Of a stretch of DNA of 64,000 nucleotides, positions 11,214-21,468 are shown in pieces. Source of the DNA: Cannabis sativa (Eukaryota; Streptophyta; Magnoliopsida; Rosales; Cannabaceae); contig NC_083601.1 of NCBI RefSeq assembly GCF_029168945.1, positions 22,906,160 to 22,970,159 of the forward strand, read 5' to 3'. Within the stretch, counting starts at the first letter, position 1. Every line of letters starts with the position of its first letter. The notes below the pieces were generated by a model. It worked only from the letters and a program-made list of their open reading frames with translations, did not search any database and had not been told where the DNA came from. The position numbers and the translations under genes were made by a program.

Positions 11214-12717
11214 TGTTTTTGTTCTTCTTAATCCTTGATATTTGAGTTGTCCTAGAGTTCATAATGTCTTGTCTTTGTCCTAGAAGAAAATCTCAACCTC
11301 ATAAGAATTACAGTCATTATTTTATTGCTAATGTTGTAATATTATGGTGTCATACAGGTTTATCAGGAAAATTGTTCACTCCTCACAGGAATATTTGGGT
11401 TCATCAAACAGTGTTAAGTAAGCTACCATTTTCGAATGATGTTGTTTAAAAACTGTGTGTTCAAGCTCCATTGGAAGAATAGAGCTACCTATCTCAATGT
11501 GTGAAAGCCATCTCTGAGTAAGTTGGAACTATGTAATTAGGAGTTATGTAGAAGATACGCTACCATTGAAAAGGGCTACCATTGAGGTAGTGTGACAGCG
11601 TCTCCTATGGTTACAATTTATCAGAAAAAGTCTTTTTGACAAATTGGACAATGTTCCCTGCTTACACTTTCACACACCTATGCTTGACACAGTTTGTGGT
11701 AAAAGATTTTCTATTCTCGAAAATGGTGTTATAAAGCTGTTACATACTGTTTGATTTGCTTTAATATTCTTGGTGACTGAGTCAATTTTTCCTGTGAACC
11801 GGTATGACCTCATTCTATTACTTCATTAGCTTGATAAAATAATTTCTGATTATTCTTATGAGTTTGATTTTTTCATCGGGGACAAAGACAAGTGGACATT
11901 GTGAATTCTAGTTACAAAAATATCAAGGTTATTTTATTTTTCTGTCTTTTAATCAAAAAATAAAAAAAAAATCAATAAGAAAAAGAAATTTGTGATCGAG
12001 TTTGTCAATTGAGCTTTGTTAAAAATTCTTGCTATTTTCTTGTTTTGTTTCATTATATTTTTAGACACAATTTTTTTGCTCTTAAGTGGTGATTAGTGTC
12101 TTTTGTGTCTCTGTGTGTTCTCTTGTTCATTATTTGCAAAAATTTCTTTTGGGGGGCATTTTTTGAAAAAATAAAAGAAAAAGGGGGGCATATTTTTTTC
12201 TTTCTTTCCGAATTTTTTTTCGAATCCTTGTAAAAAAAAATTTCTTTTATTTTTTCATTTTATGGAAACATGTTTTAATTGTATACTCTATTTTGTGTTT
12301 CCTTTATTTGTGGAGATTTGGTCTTATTTCGGTATTTTTAGGAAACTTGTACTTAAATAATTAATTATTTTTGGTTTCCTTTTTGGTGGCTATTTCGGAT
12401 TTGGTGGGGTTTTTATTTCTTAGATTTTGTGGGGATATTTGGTTTCCTTTTTCCATTTAAGGAAACATTGACCATTTTTTTGAAAAACCTTTTTTGGTTT
12501 CCTTTTTCTTTCCACACGAGAGTCAAAGGTAAGGAAGTTACTTTCCTTTTCAGTTTTTTTTTTTGTTGATTTTGGGTAAGTAAAATCAAATGTTATATAT
12601 GCTCAACTACCCACTCACCCACGATCTCCTCTCACTCTTCTCTTTCTATTTTTTTCTCTCAAAGGTCTAACTTTTTCAAAGTGTAAGAGTGTTTGTGTTC
12701 TAGGGTTTCAAAGGAAA
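11214..12717 (+). other. Post-pol spacer of the Sirevirus
   Basis: About 1.5 kb between pol and the envelope-like ORF without a convincing gene. The second half is T-rich with G-runs (GGGGGGCAT near 12152 and 12184) and ends in a CT-rich stretch (12600-12660) resembling a leader before the ORF at 12718. Sireviruses with an extra ORF normally have such a spacer; no splice site could be fixed by eye. Confidence 0.7.
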
Positions 12718-14406
12718 ATGGCCAAAACTAAGAATGCCCAACCGTCCAAGAAGCCCTCTCGTGGCTCTGCTTCTGCTTCTCCGGTCACCCCGCCTGCACC
12801 ACCTGCACCAGCAACCGGAGCTTCTGGTTCGTCGTCTGCTCCGACGAAGTCTGCCAGAAAATCGAAGACCCAAGCTCGAAAATCAGTGGCAAATTTCTCC
12901 TCTCCACTTGTTGGTGCCTCTCCTATTGCTTCTTCAACACCTGGGTTTGGTGATCATGATGAATCTCATTCATCCGATCACACATTGTCGAAATCCTCCT
13001 CTTCGAATGATGCTCCAAATGTCGAAAAAGCAATTGTCACTCTACCCACGGTGAGTTCTCGAACAAGGTCCAAGGTTTCCACTCCTAAAAAGCCAGAAGT
13101 GGTTAAACCTAAAATTGCATCCAAAGGGAAAAAGGTGGTGACTTCATCTTCAAAGGCCAAAAATCTCAAGGAGAATCCCCCTTCGGTCTCATCCTCGGAT
13201 TCTGAACCAGAAGAAACTGAGGAGGATCATGATTCAGAGGGCTTGTTCGATTCAAGTGAAGAATTTGTGCCCAAAGAGCAACTTGCTGTTGATGATTCTG
13301 GATCCGAGAGTGAAGATCCAGAGACTGCTCCTGTCACTACAGAGCCTGTTCCAGTCCCTGCTGCAGTTCCAAAGAAGGACAAAGGAAAAAGGCCCATTGT
13401 CTCTCCAAATCCTGTTCTTCCTCAGAAAAGAAAGAGGCCCTCTGGTATTTCTCTTGATAACTTCAAGCCCCACTCTCATTATTTTTGTTATAATGATCAT
13501 GCTAGAGATATGAAATTCTATGAGAATAGGAATTTTACTGTGGAGAAAAAATTTAATGTTATTGCTCATAAGCCTTTTGGAGTATATAACATGCTGAAAG
13601 AAAGACAGTGGGTAGATACCTTGATTGGTTTTGATGGCTATGTGGATAGAATTGTGAAGGAATCTTATGCTCACATCACTGATGAGTTTCTCGATGAGGA
13701 CTCTTTCATGTTTGGCAAAGTTTTTGTCAGAGGACACTGGTATTCCTATACTGTGAAGGATGTTGCTGAGGCTCTCAATCTGGCAATGGGAATTGAACCA
13801 ACTGAGGTGGAGTTTGATCGTCAAAAGGTGTTCGGTTATCTCTCTGGTGATAATGAAATTGAACTCTCCGACACCATGCATATGTCTCAACTCACCTATC
13901 AACATGCTGCTCTCATGAGGTTTGCCCTATCCAATTGGTTTCCTTCCTCCAATCCAGTAAATGTTTCAAATGAACTTGTTTTCTTTTTGTATAAAGTTTC
14001 AATTGGTGCTAAAATTGATTTGGCTGACATGATTTGGGAGCAAATTGTTTCTCTTTGAAAGGGTAAGAAACCTAGGATCAATCTCATTTTTCCTCACTTA
14101 ATCTATAAAATTTTATCTGATCAAGAGGAATTGATTCTTGAGAATGAATCAATTGAGATGCCTGCTGTTGGAACTACTTTCAAAATTCCTGAGAAGCCTC
14201 CTCAAGGAAAAGCTGCTCAAAGAAAGGCTCGGTCTGCTTCCCCTGGTCTTACAAATGATCCTGCTGCTGCATCTGCTTCAATTTATGCCCCTACAGAAAT
14301 GGCAGAATTCAATTTGTGTTTGGGAAGAATGGAGACTAGTCAGGCCTTGCTTCTTAGGAAGATGGACAGCATCATGAAATACTTCCGACCCAATGATGAT
14401 GAATAA
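12718..14406 (+). pseudogene. Sirevirus envelope-like ORF, one internal stop
   Basis: ATG at 12718 after a CT-rich leader. Residues 1-240 are low-complexity Ser/Pro/Lys with basic patches, then Glu/Asp-rich, ending in KRKRPSG. Residues about 250-446 form a compact domain (FDGYVDRIVKESYAHITDEF, FVRGHWYSYTVKDVAEAL, HMSQLTYQHAALMRF) of the kind annotated as putative plant transposon protein. A TGA at 14056-14058 interrupts the frame; the same frame continues to TAA 14404-14406. I see no clear signal peptide or membrane segment, so the viral-envelope analogy rests on position only. Confidence 0.8.
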
Positions 14407-14811
14407 GTGGTTCAATCTTTTATCTTTTGCTTTTTATTAATGTTTGTTTGCACTTATGACTTTGTCCATGTTTGTTTTTGCTATCTTTGGCTCCTTGATA
14501 GACAAAAAGGGGGAGTAGTATTATTTTTTGGATTCATTGAACTCTTTGTTACAACTCTGGACCCTTGGTTTTAGGGGGAGTTGCTTGTTTGTGGTTTAAC
14601 ACTTTTTCGTTTAAAAAGTTGTGTTCTTCGGTTTGTAAGCTTTTCCGTCCAAAAAAAGTTCTATGTTTTATGTGTTAGAGTGCTTTCATGCAGGGGGAGT
14701 ATTTTCTATACTCTTTTATCTTTAAAAAGCTATTTGCTTTTGTTTCTAACACTTGATGCAGGTTTTCTCATAATAAAATATTTTGTCAATCAAAGTGCCA
14801 AAGGGGGAGAT
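14407..14811 (+). other. Repeated polypurine tracts before the Sirevirus 3' LTR
   Basis: Four AAGGGGGAG-like purine runs lie near 14504-14514, 14573-14580, 14692-14699 and 14800-14810. Only the last adjoins the LTR and is the presumed primer. Repeated purine tracts here are a described feature of Sireviruses. Confidence 0.85.
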
Positions 14812-14857
14812 TGTTAATTCTATTTTTGGCATATTTAATTGACAAAAATATTTTATT
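14772..14857 (+). repeat. Inverted repeat spanning the polypurine tract/LTR junction
   Basis: The arm at about 14772-14802 (AATAAAATATTTTGTCAAT...) is the imperfect reverse complement of about 14823-14857 (...ATTGACAAAAATATTTTATT). The loop holds the priming purine tract and the first bases of the LTR. Confidence 0.8.
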
Positions 14858-15080
14858 ATTCATTGTATATTTTCGGCTGGTATACATTAATATGGTTTCC
14901 TATTTTGTGTATTCAAACTTGGAAAGAAAGTTGTCTAGCTTTCCTATTTTTGGAAAAAAGCTTAAATATGGTAAGTTTTGATTACACATTAATTCTTTTC
15001 TAACCAGCTGTTAATCTGATCTTGTGTTGAGTTTTCCTTTTTCTTAGATCAAGTTTCTTGAAGAGAAAACCGGAGCAAAA

Positions 15081-15104
15081 CTTTCCTTTTCTATAAAAGG
15101 AAAG
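15081..15104 (+). promoter_or_regulatory. Sirevirus LTR TATA box within a palindrome
   Basis: CTATAAAAGG is a strong plant TATA box at the right distance for U3. It overlaps a perfect 10-bp inverted repeat, CTTTCCTTTT and AAAAGGAAAG, separated by CTAT. Transcription would be expected to start roughly 25-35 bp downstream. Confidence 0.75.
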
Positions 15105-15421
15105 TTGTAGTTACTGCCCACGATTCTGTAGGTACAGAAATAGAAATTCCTGGACTGATTGAAGAATTATTTTAGGGAAGTTTCTAGTGGGTTGAGGTCT
15201 TGTTCAGACCGAATGTAAGCTGTCAATAAGATGTATATTCATTATAAATACATCTTATAGCAGCTAGGTTTTGTATCTCTTTCACACATTTAGAATTATA
15301 TTCATATCTTAAGGAAAGAGTGTCTTTGTTTTGTAGAGAAGAGTTGTTCTATTCTTACTCTGTTTATTTGTTGTTTGTATTGTCTTGAGTCTGTATTCAA
15401 GTCTGCAACAAAGAAGAACAT

Positions 15422-15580
15422 CAGTGCACCTTCGGGAGAAGGGTATTTACAAGCTTTCGGGAGATTGCTTTTGAAGTCTTGCATCAGGAGGATACAATCA
15501 CACAACCTTCGGGAGATGGTTGTATAGGCTTTCGGGAGATAGCCTTTAAGCCTTGAATTGGGAGGATTCAAGCACTCTTC
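15422..15580 (+). repeat. Cluster of short TTCGGGAGA stem-loops in the Sirevirus LTR
   Basis: Five imperfect copies of a T(T/C)GGGAG core, each flanked by a different self-complementary stem (CC/GG, GC/GC, AACC/GGTT, GGCT/AGCC, TTGAAT/ATTCAA). The same cluster is in the 5' LTR at 6007-6160. It lies in the transcribed R/U5 part. Palindromic motifs are known in Sirevirus LTRs. Confidence 0.7.
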
Positions 15581-15967
15581 AAGGTGATCGAAGGGAGTTT
15601 GAGCTCTTGGAGTTTTATCAAGATTCGGTTAGTAGGTGGAATACATCAAGCTTGCGGCATACAATAAGAGGGAGTCTATTTATGCATAAGTCAATTACTT
15701 TGTATTTTTGATACCGATCTAATGAATCTTATCTCTGGGCGTGGCCCCGTGGACTAGTAACAATCTGAAAGGATTGTTGAAACCACGTACAAAAATCTTG
15801 TGTGTTTTTACTTTTATGCACTGTTTGTTTTTCTGGGTTTCTCTGGAGTTACAGAGTTGTATTCTGTAACTACAGAAAACTGTTTTCAGTACTAGTTTCA
15901 TTATTCCGCATTTAATTAATCACTTAATTAAATAATCAAACTGGAAATATTAAAATACGGAATTTCA

Positions 15968-16740
15968 GATTCTAATATGCAACATGAGAACTACCATTAG
16001 TGTTGTAAATATGAGTCAGACTTTTTGACACGGTACAAAATTGGCACGAGCCCGAGAGGCACAAGCACGATCTGCCATGAAAAAATATGTGATGAAGCAC
16101 GACACGACACAAAATATAGGCTTAGACATGACATGGTACTCTGCGAATTGGCATGATACAACACGAAAAATATAGGCTTAGGCACGACAAGCCCAAAAGC
16201 ATATTACGTAAGCACGAATAGATAAGCTCGAAAGTACGACACATTAAAAATCTTGATAATTTAACAATAATAAATATTTATTTAATTAAAATGATAGTAA
16301 TATTCAAATTCTAATAATTATAATATTTTTATATGATTGTGTGTAACTATTATTGAGAAAAGATGCAAAGGTAATTAAAACTATAAATACACATATATTT
16401 TAGTAATTAGCTCATCCATTTTTAATAGAAAAATACAGAAATATAGAGCATGAATTTGAGCCCATTTAAGAAAACGGGTTGGTCTATTTAAGAAAAATGG
16501 GTCAGCATGAAACTATAGGATTTGCACCTTATAAAATTGTTGCAGAGCATGACACACCCCATATTTTTTTATGGCATGACACGACATGGTCCATGTTTTT
16601 TTATGGGTTGACACGACATAACTCGTATTTTAGAAAACTTGAAAAAAATATGATCTGGACTAGCACGACACACATGTATTTATACCCGTATTTTTATACG
16701 TAAAAACAAAATTACGCCCACCCTATAACATAAACTTGTG
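15968..16740. repeat. CACGAC-rich repeat, possible degenerate hAT-type element
   Basis: Many copies of CACGAC/GCACGA/GACACGAC on the + strand at 16020-16240 and again at 16550-16680, separated by AT-rich sequence. Dense short repeats near both ends recall subterminal repeats of plant hAT elements, and TAGTGTTGTAAAT near 15995 resembles a hAT terminus. I could not find a matching inverted terminus or 8-bp duplication, and the motifs keep one orientation, so the class is uncertain. Confidence 0.4.
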
Positions 16741-16907
16741 TCTGTCACTGGATGCACTAGTATAAGAAACAACTCCTTTAGATCCATCTCATCCCATGAT
16801 TACTAAAGCTAAGGCATGGATATTTAAACCCAAGGTCTATGTGGGTCAAGCTCAATGGAATTAGGACATTGAAGAACGCACTAGAGTAGAAGAAGCTCTC
16901 AGGACCA

Positions 16908-18818
16908 TGTTGGAAATTATTTTACCAGGATCTTAGATCTACTCACAAGTATGTTGATTAACACCCTAAATATGAACTTCTAAAATGATTATAAATTAAA
17001 CACATATAAAGTATGAGAAACCTTACATTGGGTGCAGCGGAATAAAATGTCTCCTTCCGTTCAGATCTCTAACCCTTGTATCCTTTATGTCGCAGAGTAT
17101 TATCAAGATCTGAACCTGGATCTCTTTCTCTCCTTTGTTTAGTGTTGAATCTCCTTCTTGTTGAATTTCTTTCTTCACGATTTTCCTCACTATGATTGAT
17201 GTATCATTTGCTGTGTGTGGGCACTACTCTATCACTAAGAGGTTCGAAATTTAAAATGAAGAAGAGAGAGAAGAAGGTGGCGACTAGGTATAGAGAGAGA
17301 AGGCTCAAGTTTTTCTCTGAAGGAAACAAGATGTGAAAGTGTATATTTCCTGAAGCCTTCACAATCTATTTATAGCATTCCACATAGGGTTAGGTTTGAA
17401 TTATTTGGCATTAAAATAATGAAAATATCAGATGATAAAGCCTATAAAAGTGGCCGACCATGGCTATATGAATTTGGGCCTCACTTTTTGCAATTTGGCA
17501 GTTTTATCATTTCTGCATCTCATTTTCTCAAAAACGCCATTTTTTCAAACTCAACCATTTAAATTCCAATTCTAACTATTTAATAACTATAAATAATTAT
17601 TAAATAATATTGTTATTTATCATATTTATTAATTGAACCATACAAAGTATCTTAATTAACAAATATGCCCTGAGAACTCTTTCTTTACAATTTCGCCCTT
17701 ACTTAGTGAAAAATTCACAAATAGACATAGTCTAATTTGAGAATTATAATTGATTAATCAAAACCAATTAAATGAGTCTTACAAGTAATATTATCTCAAC
17801 TAGTGGGGGGACCATGGGTCTATATAACCGAGCTTCCAATAAGCAGATCAAGAATTTATAACCTAAATTCACTGACTTATTAATTCTTCGTTGAATCCAC
17901 GCATAGAACTTAGAATTACACTCTCAGTATATAGAACGCTCTATATGTTCCACCATATAGACACGTCATTAGTTATCCATTGTTATAATCCTAATTTGAT
18001 CAATGATCGATCCTCTATATGAATGATCTACACTGTAAAGGGATTAGATTACCGTAACACCCTACAATATATTTTATCCTTAAAACACTTAACCCCGTAT
18101 AAATGATATTTCAGCTATGTGAAATGAGTACTCCACCATTTATTTTCTTTTGGTCAACCTCGAAGGAAATCATCCTTTACTTACTATTCGCCAGATAGAA
18201 GATATAGATTCCATATTTATGTTAGCGCTCCCACTCAATTGCACTACCGTGTTCCCAAAATGTACGTATCACCCTGACTCAAAAGTAGGCTCAACTAACA
18301 AATCAAAGAACACGAATAACACTCTTGAGATTGAGCCTAATCATATCAGGATTTAGATCATTTGATCTAGGATCAACTAGGCGATATTGACTTGAATAGA
18401 TATTACGGTAAGTTTAATAAATCTATGTCAAAGTTCAATATCAGTCCCTTCCGATGCATACTCCATGCACCCAACCTGAGCTTTACTTTAACTAATGCTC
18501 TGGAAAGAACATAGCATTTCTCCAAATGCAAGTAAATTCTGTTGTAGAATATCATATCAGTAAAACCCTGTGTCTGATAAATCTAGGAATCTTTATTCAC
18601 ATAGTCATATTTACTTTCCAATGTGTTGACAACACAATAAACAGGATCAAGTATGTGAAACGGGTTTCAGATGAATTTATAAATCAAATAGACAAGCAAT
18701 TGATAAGATGAACCAAAACATACACAAATGAATGAAAAAATACTTCTGTATCTTTATTGATGTTGAATAAAATGGATTACATTGAAATGAATTTTTATTT
18801 AGGGCATAAAACCCAACA
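16908..18818 (-). mobile_element. Solo LTR (1911 bp) inserted in the old copia remnant
   Basis: Starts TGTTGG and ends CCAACA, flanked by GACCA (16903-16907) and AACCA (18819-18823), a 5-bp target duplication with one change. The reverse complement begins TGTTGGGTTTTATGCCC, a familiar start of plant copia LTRs, so the LTR points to the minus strand. No coding sequence lies inside and copia pol continues on both sides, as expected after recombination between two LTRs. Confidence 0.82.
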
Positions 18819-18889
18819 AACCAGTGGTTAGAATAGGTCTATGCCAACTGGAATGATAGCACTGAAGAACAATGAAACTTAGATTTTGG

Positions 18890-19969
18890 TGTCAAAAATT
18901 AGGGATGAATTTCATTGGTAATAAATGGGTGTTGAAGATCAAGAGGAATGGTACATTTCAGAGGTATAAAATCATATTAGTTGCAAAGAGCTTTAATCAA
19001 AGACCAGGAATCGATTTTGGGGAAACTTATAGCCCTATTATCTAAATCATCTTAACTATTGTTGTTGCTAAGTCATGGGAGATTAGACAACTTGACATCA
19101 ACAATGCCTTTCTAAGTCCCTTGCTTTGAAAGATTTAAGTCCCTTGCATTATTTCTTTGGCATTGAAGTACAGAGATGAAACTGGTTTTTATCTCAATCG
19201 ACATAAGTATGTCAAGGAACTCTTGCTCAGGACTGGAATGATGCATTTGAAACCATGATCCACTCCAATAGAAGTTGGCAAATCATTGCCAAAAATAGAA
19301 GGAAACCCTCTTTAAAATCTTACTCATTACAAAAGCATTAGTGGAGGCCTTAAGTATCTCACACATACCAAACCTCATCTTTCCTTTGCAGTCAATTCCT
19401 ACAAGCTCCTACCACGGCTCATTAGAGTGCCGCAAAGAGAGTACTTAGACACTTAAAAGGGTACTGTGTACCATGGATTACATTTAAAAAACTCAAATAG
19501 ACTTGCAATTAGAGAGTATCTGGATGGCGATTGGGCATGCTCTCTTGATGATCGAAGAAGTGTATCTACTTGTTGTGTGTATCTTAGGGATACTCTGGTG
19601 TCATGATCATCCAAGAAACAAACCGTGGTGTCAAGATCTAGTACGGAGTCAGAGTATTGGGCACTCACTCAAGTTTCACCAAAGATTGCTTGGAATCAAG
19701 CCTTACTCAAAGAGTTTGAATTCCCATTGCAATACACACCAGTGACATATTGTGATAACATGGTAGCAAGTGCATTGGCTGTAAATCCAGTGTATTATAC
19801 ACGCACAAAGCACATAGAGCTAAATGTTCATTTCGTTCGAGACAAGGTTCTTAACAAGTCCTTGGAAATTAGATATGTACCATCCAGTGATCAAGTTGTC
19901 GATTGCCTAACTAAGAGTCTCACCAATTACAAATTTTATTTCTTAGTGGACAAACTTGGTGTAGCCTGA
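18890..19969 (+). pseudogene. Degenerate copia RT and RNase H
   Basis: RT fragments are GNKWVLKIKRNGTFQRYK-like, LVAKSFNQRPGIDFGETYSP (18920-19040) and SMIGGLKYLTHTKPHL-like near 19330. RNase H reads YLDGDWACSLDDRRST, SSTESEYWALTQV, TYCDNMVASALAVNPVYYTRTKHIELNVHFVRDKV and ends KLGVA* at 19969. Frames change at least twice, several stops occur, and the RT catalytic region is missing near 19100. Confidence 0.82.
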
Positions 19970-20299
19970 AACACCACCAAGTTTGAGAAGGGCTGTCAAG
20001 AAATAAAATTCTTCTACTACTTCTAATACTGCTGAGGTGGCATAACAGATTTTGTGTGGATCCCTAGGCTAACAAACTTTCATTTTTCTGATAGCATATT
20101 CATTTTGGCTTGTAATAATGTGTGTATAATTTGTACACTTTTCTAAATGATTCTTTGTAATTCTCAACATTAATATAAATACAAAGCAGTTAGCATCATT
20201 GTCACTGAGCTGAGCTAATTCATTCATCTACTGTATTCTTTATTTTTTCTATACTCAAATTTATTCTTTGAGGTTTATCTTTTTGAAATGGACTTTGTC

Positions 20300-21468
20300 C
20301 GAATTTCCTATTAATAAATATCTCTGTTTCTCTAATATATATATGAAACACTTTTTAATGGGCATTACCCATGAATGGTTACTAAATAAATTTAACTATA
20401 AATTAATTTTAAAAATATCAAACCATCGAATTTTGATCTAATAACGAAGAATTAAATCACAAATTTGAATTTCTATGCTTAACTTAACTACTTAATTAAA
20501 AAAATATAAGAAAATATCTCTTTTTACACTATATCAAAAATATGTTCATACAAAAATATTTAACTCAAACTCAACTTTTTTTTTTGCTAAAACACTTTTT
20601 TTTTTAATTTTTTTTTACCGATGGAACAATCTCAACCTATATGATATAAAAACAAAAGATTTTTTTAATTAGATAGAAAAATTAAGTATAAAAACTCAAA
20701 ATTTTCTAATTTTACCCATTCAATATATATATATATATTTGAATCAACATTCAACATTCAACTATCCATCTATGTTTCCTATTAAAAAAATTATCCATTT
20801 CTATATTTTTTTTCTTTATATTACAAGTTTTAAATTGTGCATACACTACTACTTAGTTGGCTTAATAAAAGCAAAAATTACAAATTAGGTCGCATTTCTA
20901 TTTCCAATTCCGATGTCTATTTGCCCCAACCCAATGGAATTTACACGTGATTGGTTTTTAGTTATAATATAAGTAAAAGTGGCAGAAGTCTCGTTATGAA
21001 TTATAGCTCTTATTTATGTACATGAATCATATTATGCTTTTGGAACGTTTAAAATTTATTCTTCCTTAAAAAGAGATTTCAAAGTTACAAATTTGTTAAT
21101 TTGGAATATAATAATTTTTTAATATATCCGTGCAGAAAAAAATCTTGGGGCATTTTTCCAAAATTAAGAGGCACTCTTTTTGTATTTCCCCAAATGTGCG
21201 TATTATTATTGGATTATGACGAATATATAGAGAAAATTCTGCATTTGCCTTATAAATTATAAGGGGGCATCTTATACTTATAGGCACTATCATGATTATT
21301 GATTCAAGAATTGTAGCATGCGTCCTATACCGTGGTTCTTACAGAAAACAAATGCATGAATATAGTAATTCTCTCAAACAACTTTCATAATTAAGAGGAA
21401 ACACATGAATTGCAAAAGTAACTTAAAGCCTTAATGTGGTGAAAATCATATACACAACATTCTCAGCT
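20300..21468. other. AT-rich intergenic spacer
   Basis: I see no gene or clear repeat boundary. There are homopolymer runs (20578-20610), a short AT microsatellite near 20727 and GA/AT-rich sequence. The last 100-150 bp probably hold the 3' UTR of the minus-strand FYVE/ankyrin gene. Confidence 0.6.

Larger units (their letters stand above)
6004..15967 (+). mobile_element. Ty1/copia Sirevirus (SIRE/Maximus type) with envelope-like ORF
   Basis: LTR remnant at 6004-6548, Met-tRNA primer site, gag, protease, integrase remnant, RT, RNase H, spacer, envelope-like ORF, repeated purine tracts and a full 3' LTR at 14812-15967. The pol order PR-INT-RT-RH is copia; the long post-pol region with an extra ORF and repeated purine tracts is typical of Sireviruses. 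Lesions include stops at 7101-7103 and 14056-14058, frameshifts near 8940 and 9780, and loss of the integrase core near 9012. The left part of the 5' LTR is cut off by the gypsy insertion. The two LTR copies differ at about a dozen of roughly 545 comparable bases by eye, mostly transitions, which suggests a fairly young element. Confidence 0.92.
14812..15967 (+). repeat. 3' LTR of the Sirevirus (1156 bp)
   Basis: Begins TGTTAATTC after the purine tract AAGGGGGAGA and ends GGAATTTCA. The right 545 bp match the 5' LTR remnant. It contains a TATA box (15091-15100) and a cluster of TTCGGGAGA hairpins (15422-15580). The expected 5-bp target duplication would be GATTC (15968-15972), but its partner is outside the window. 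Confidence 0.93.
16741..20000 (+). mobile_element. Old copia retrotransposon remnant
   Basis: Decayed pol fragments flank a solo LTR. Before it, 16790-16905 reads ITKAKAWIFKPKVYVG...VEEALRT, the copia segment before RT. After it, pol resumes near 18890 and ends at 19969. Many stops and an internal loss around 19100 make it ancient. A purine-rich stretch before TGTCAAGAAATAAAATTC (about 19995) may be the start of a short degraded 3' LTR running to about 20300. Confidence 0.8.

Noticed and set aside
12718..14058. Host nuclear protein gene
   Set aside because: Lies between pol and the 3' LTR of a Sirevirus, with repeated purine tracts after it.
16017..16700. Firm hAT assignment for the CACGAC-rich region
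   Set aside because: No matching inverted ends or 8-bp duplication found, and repeats keep one orientation; left as a low-confidence repeat.
16908..18818. Complete short retrotransposon
   Set aside because: No internal repeat of its ends, no primer site or coding sequence; a solo LTR explains it better.
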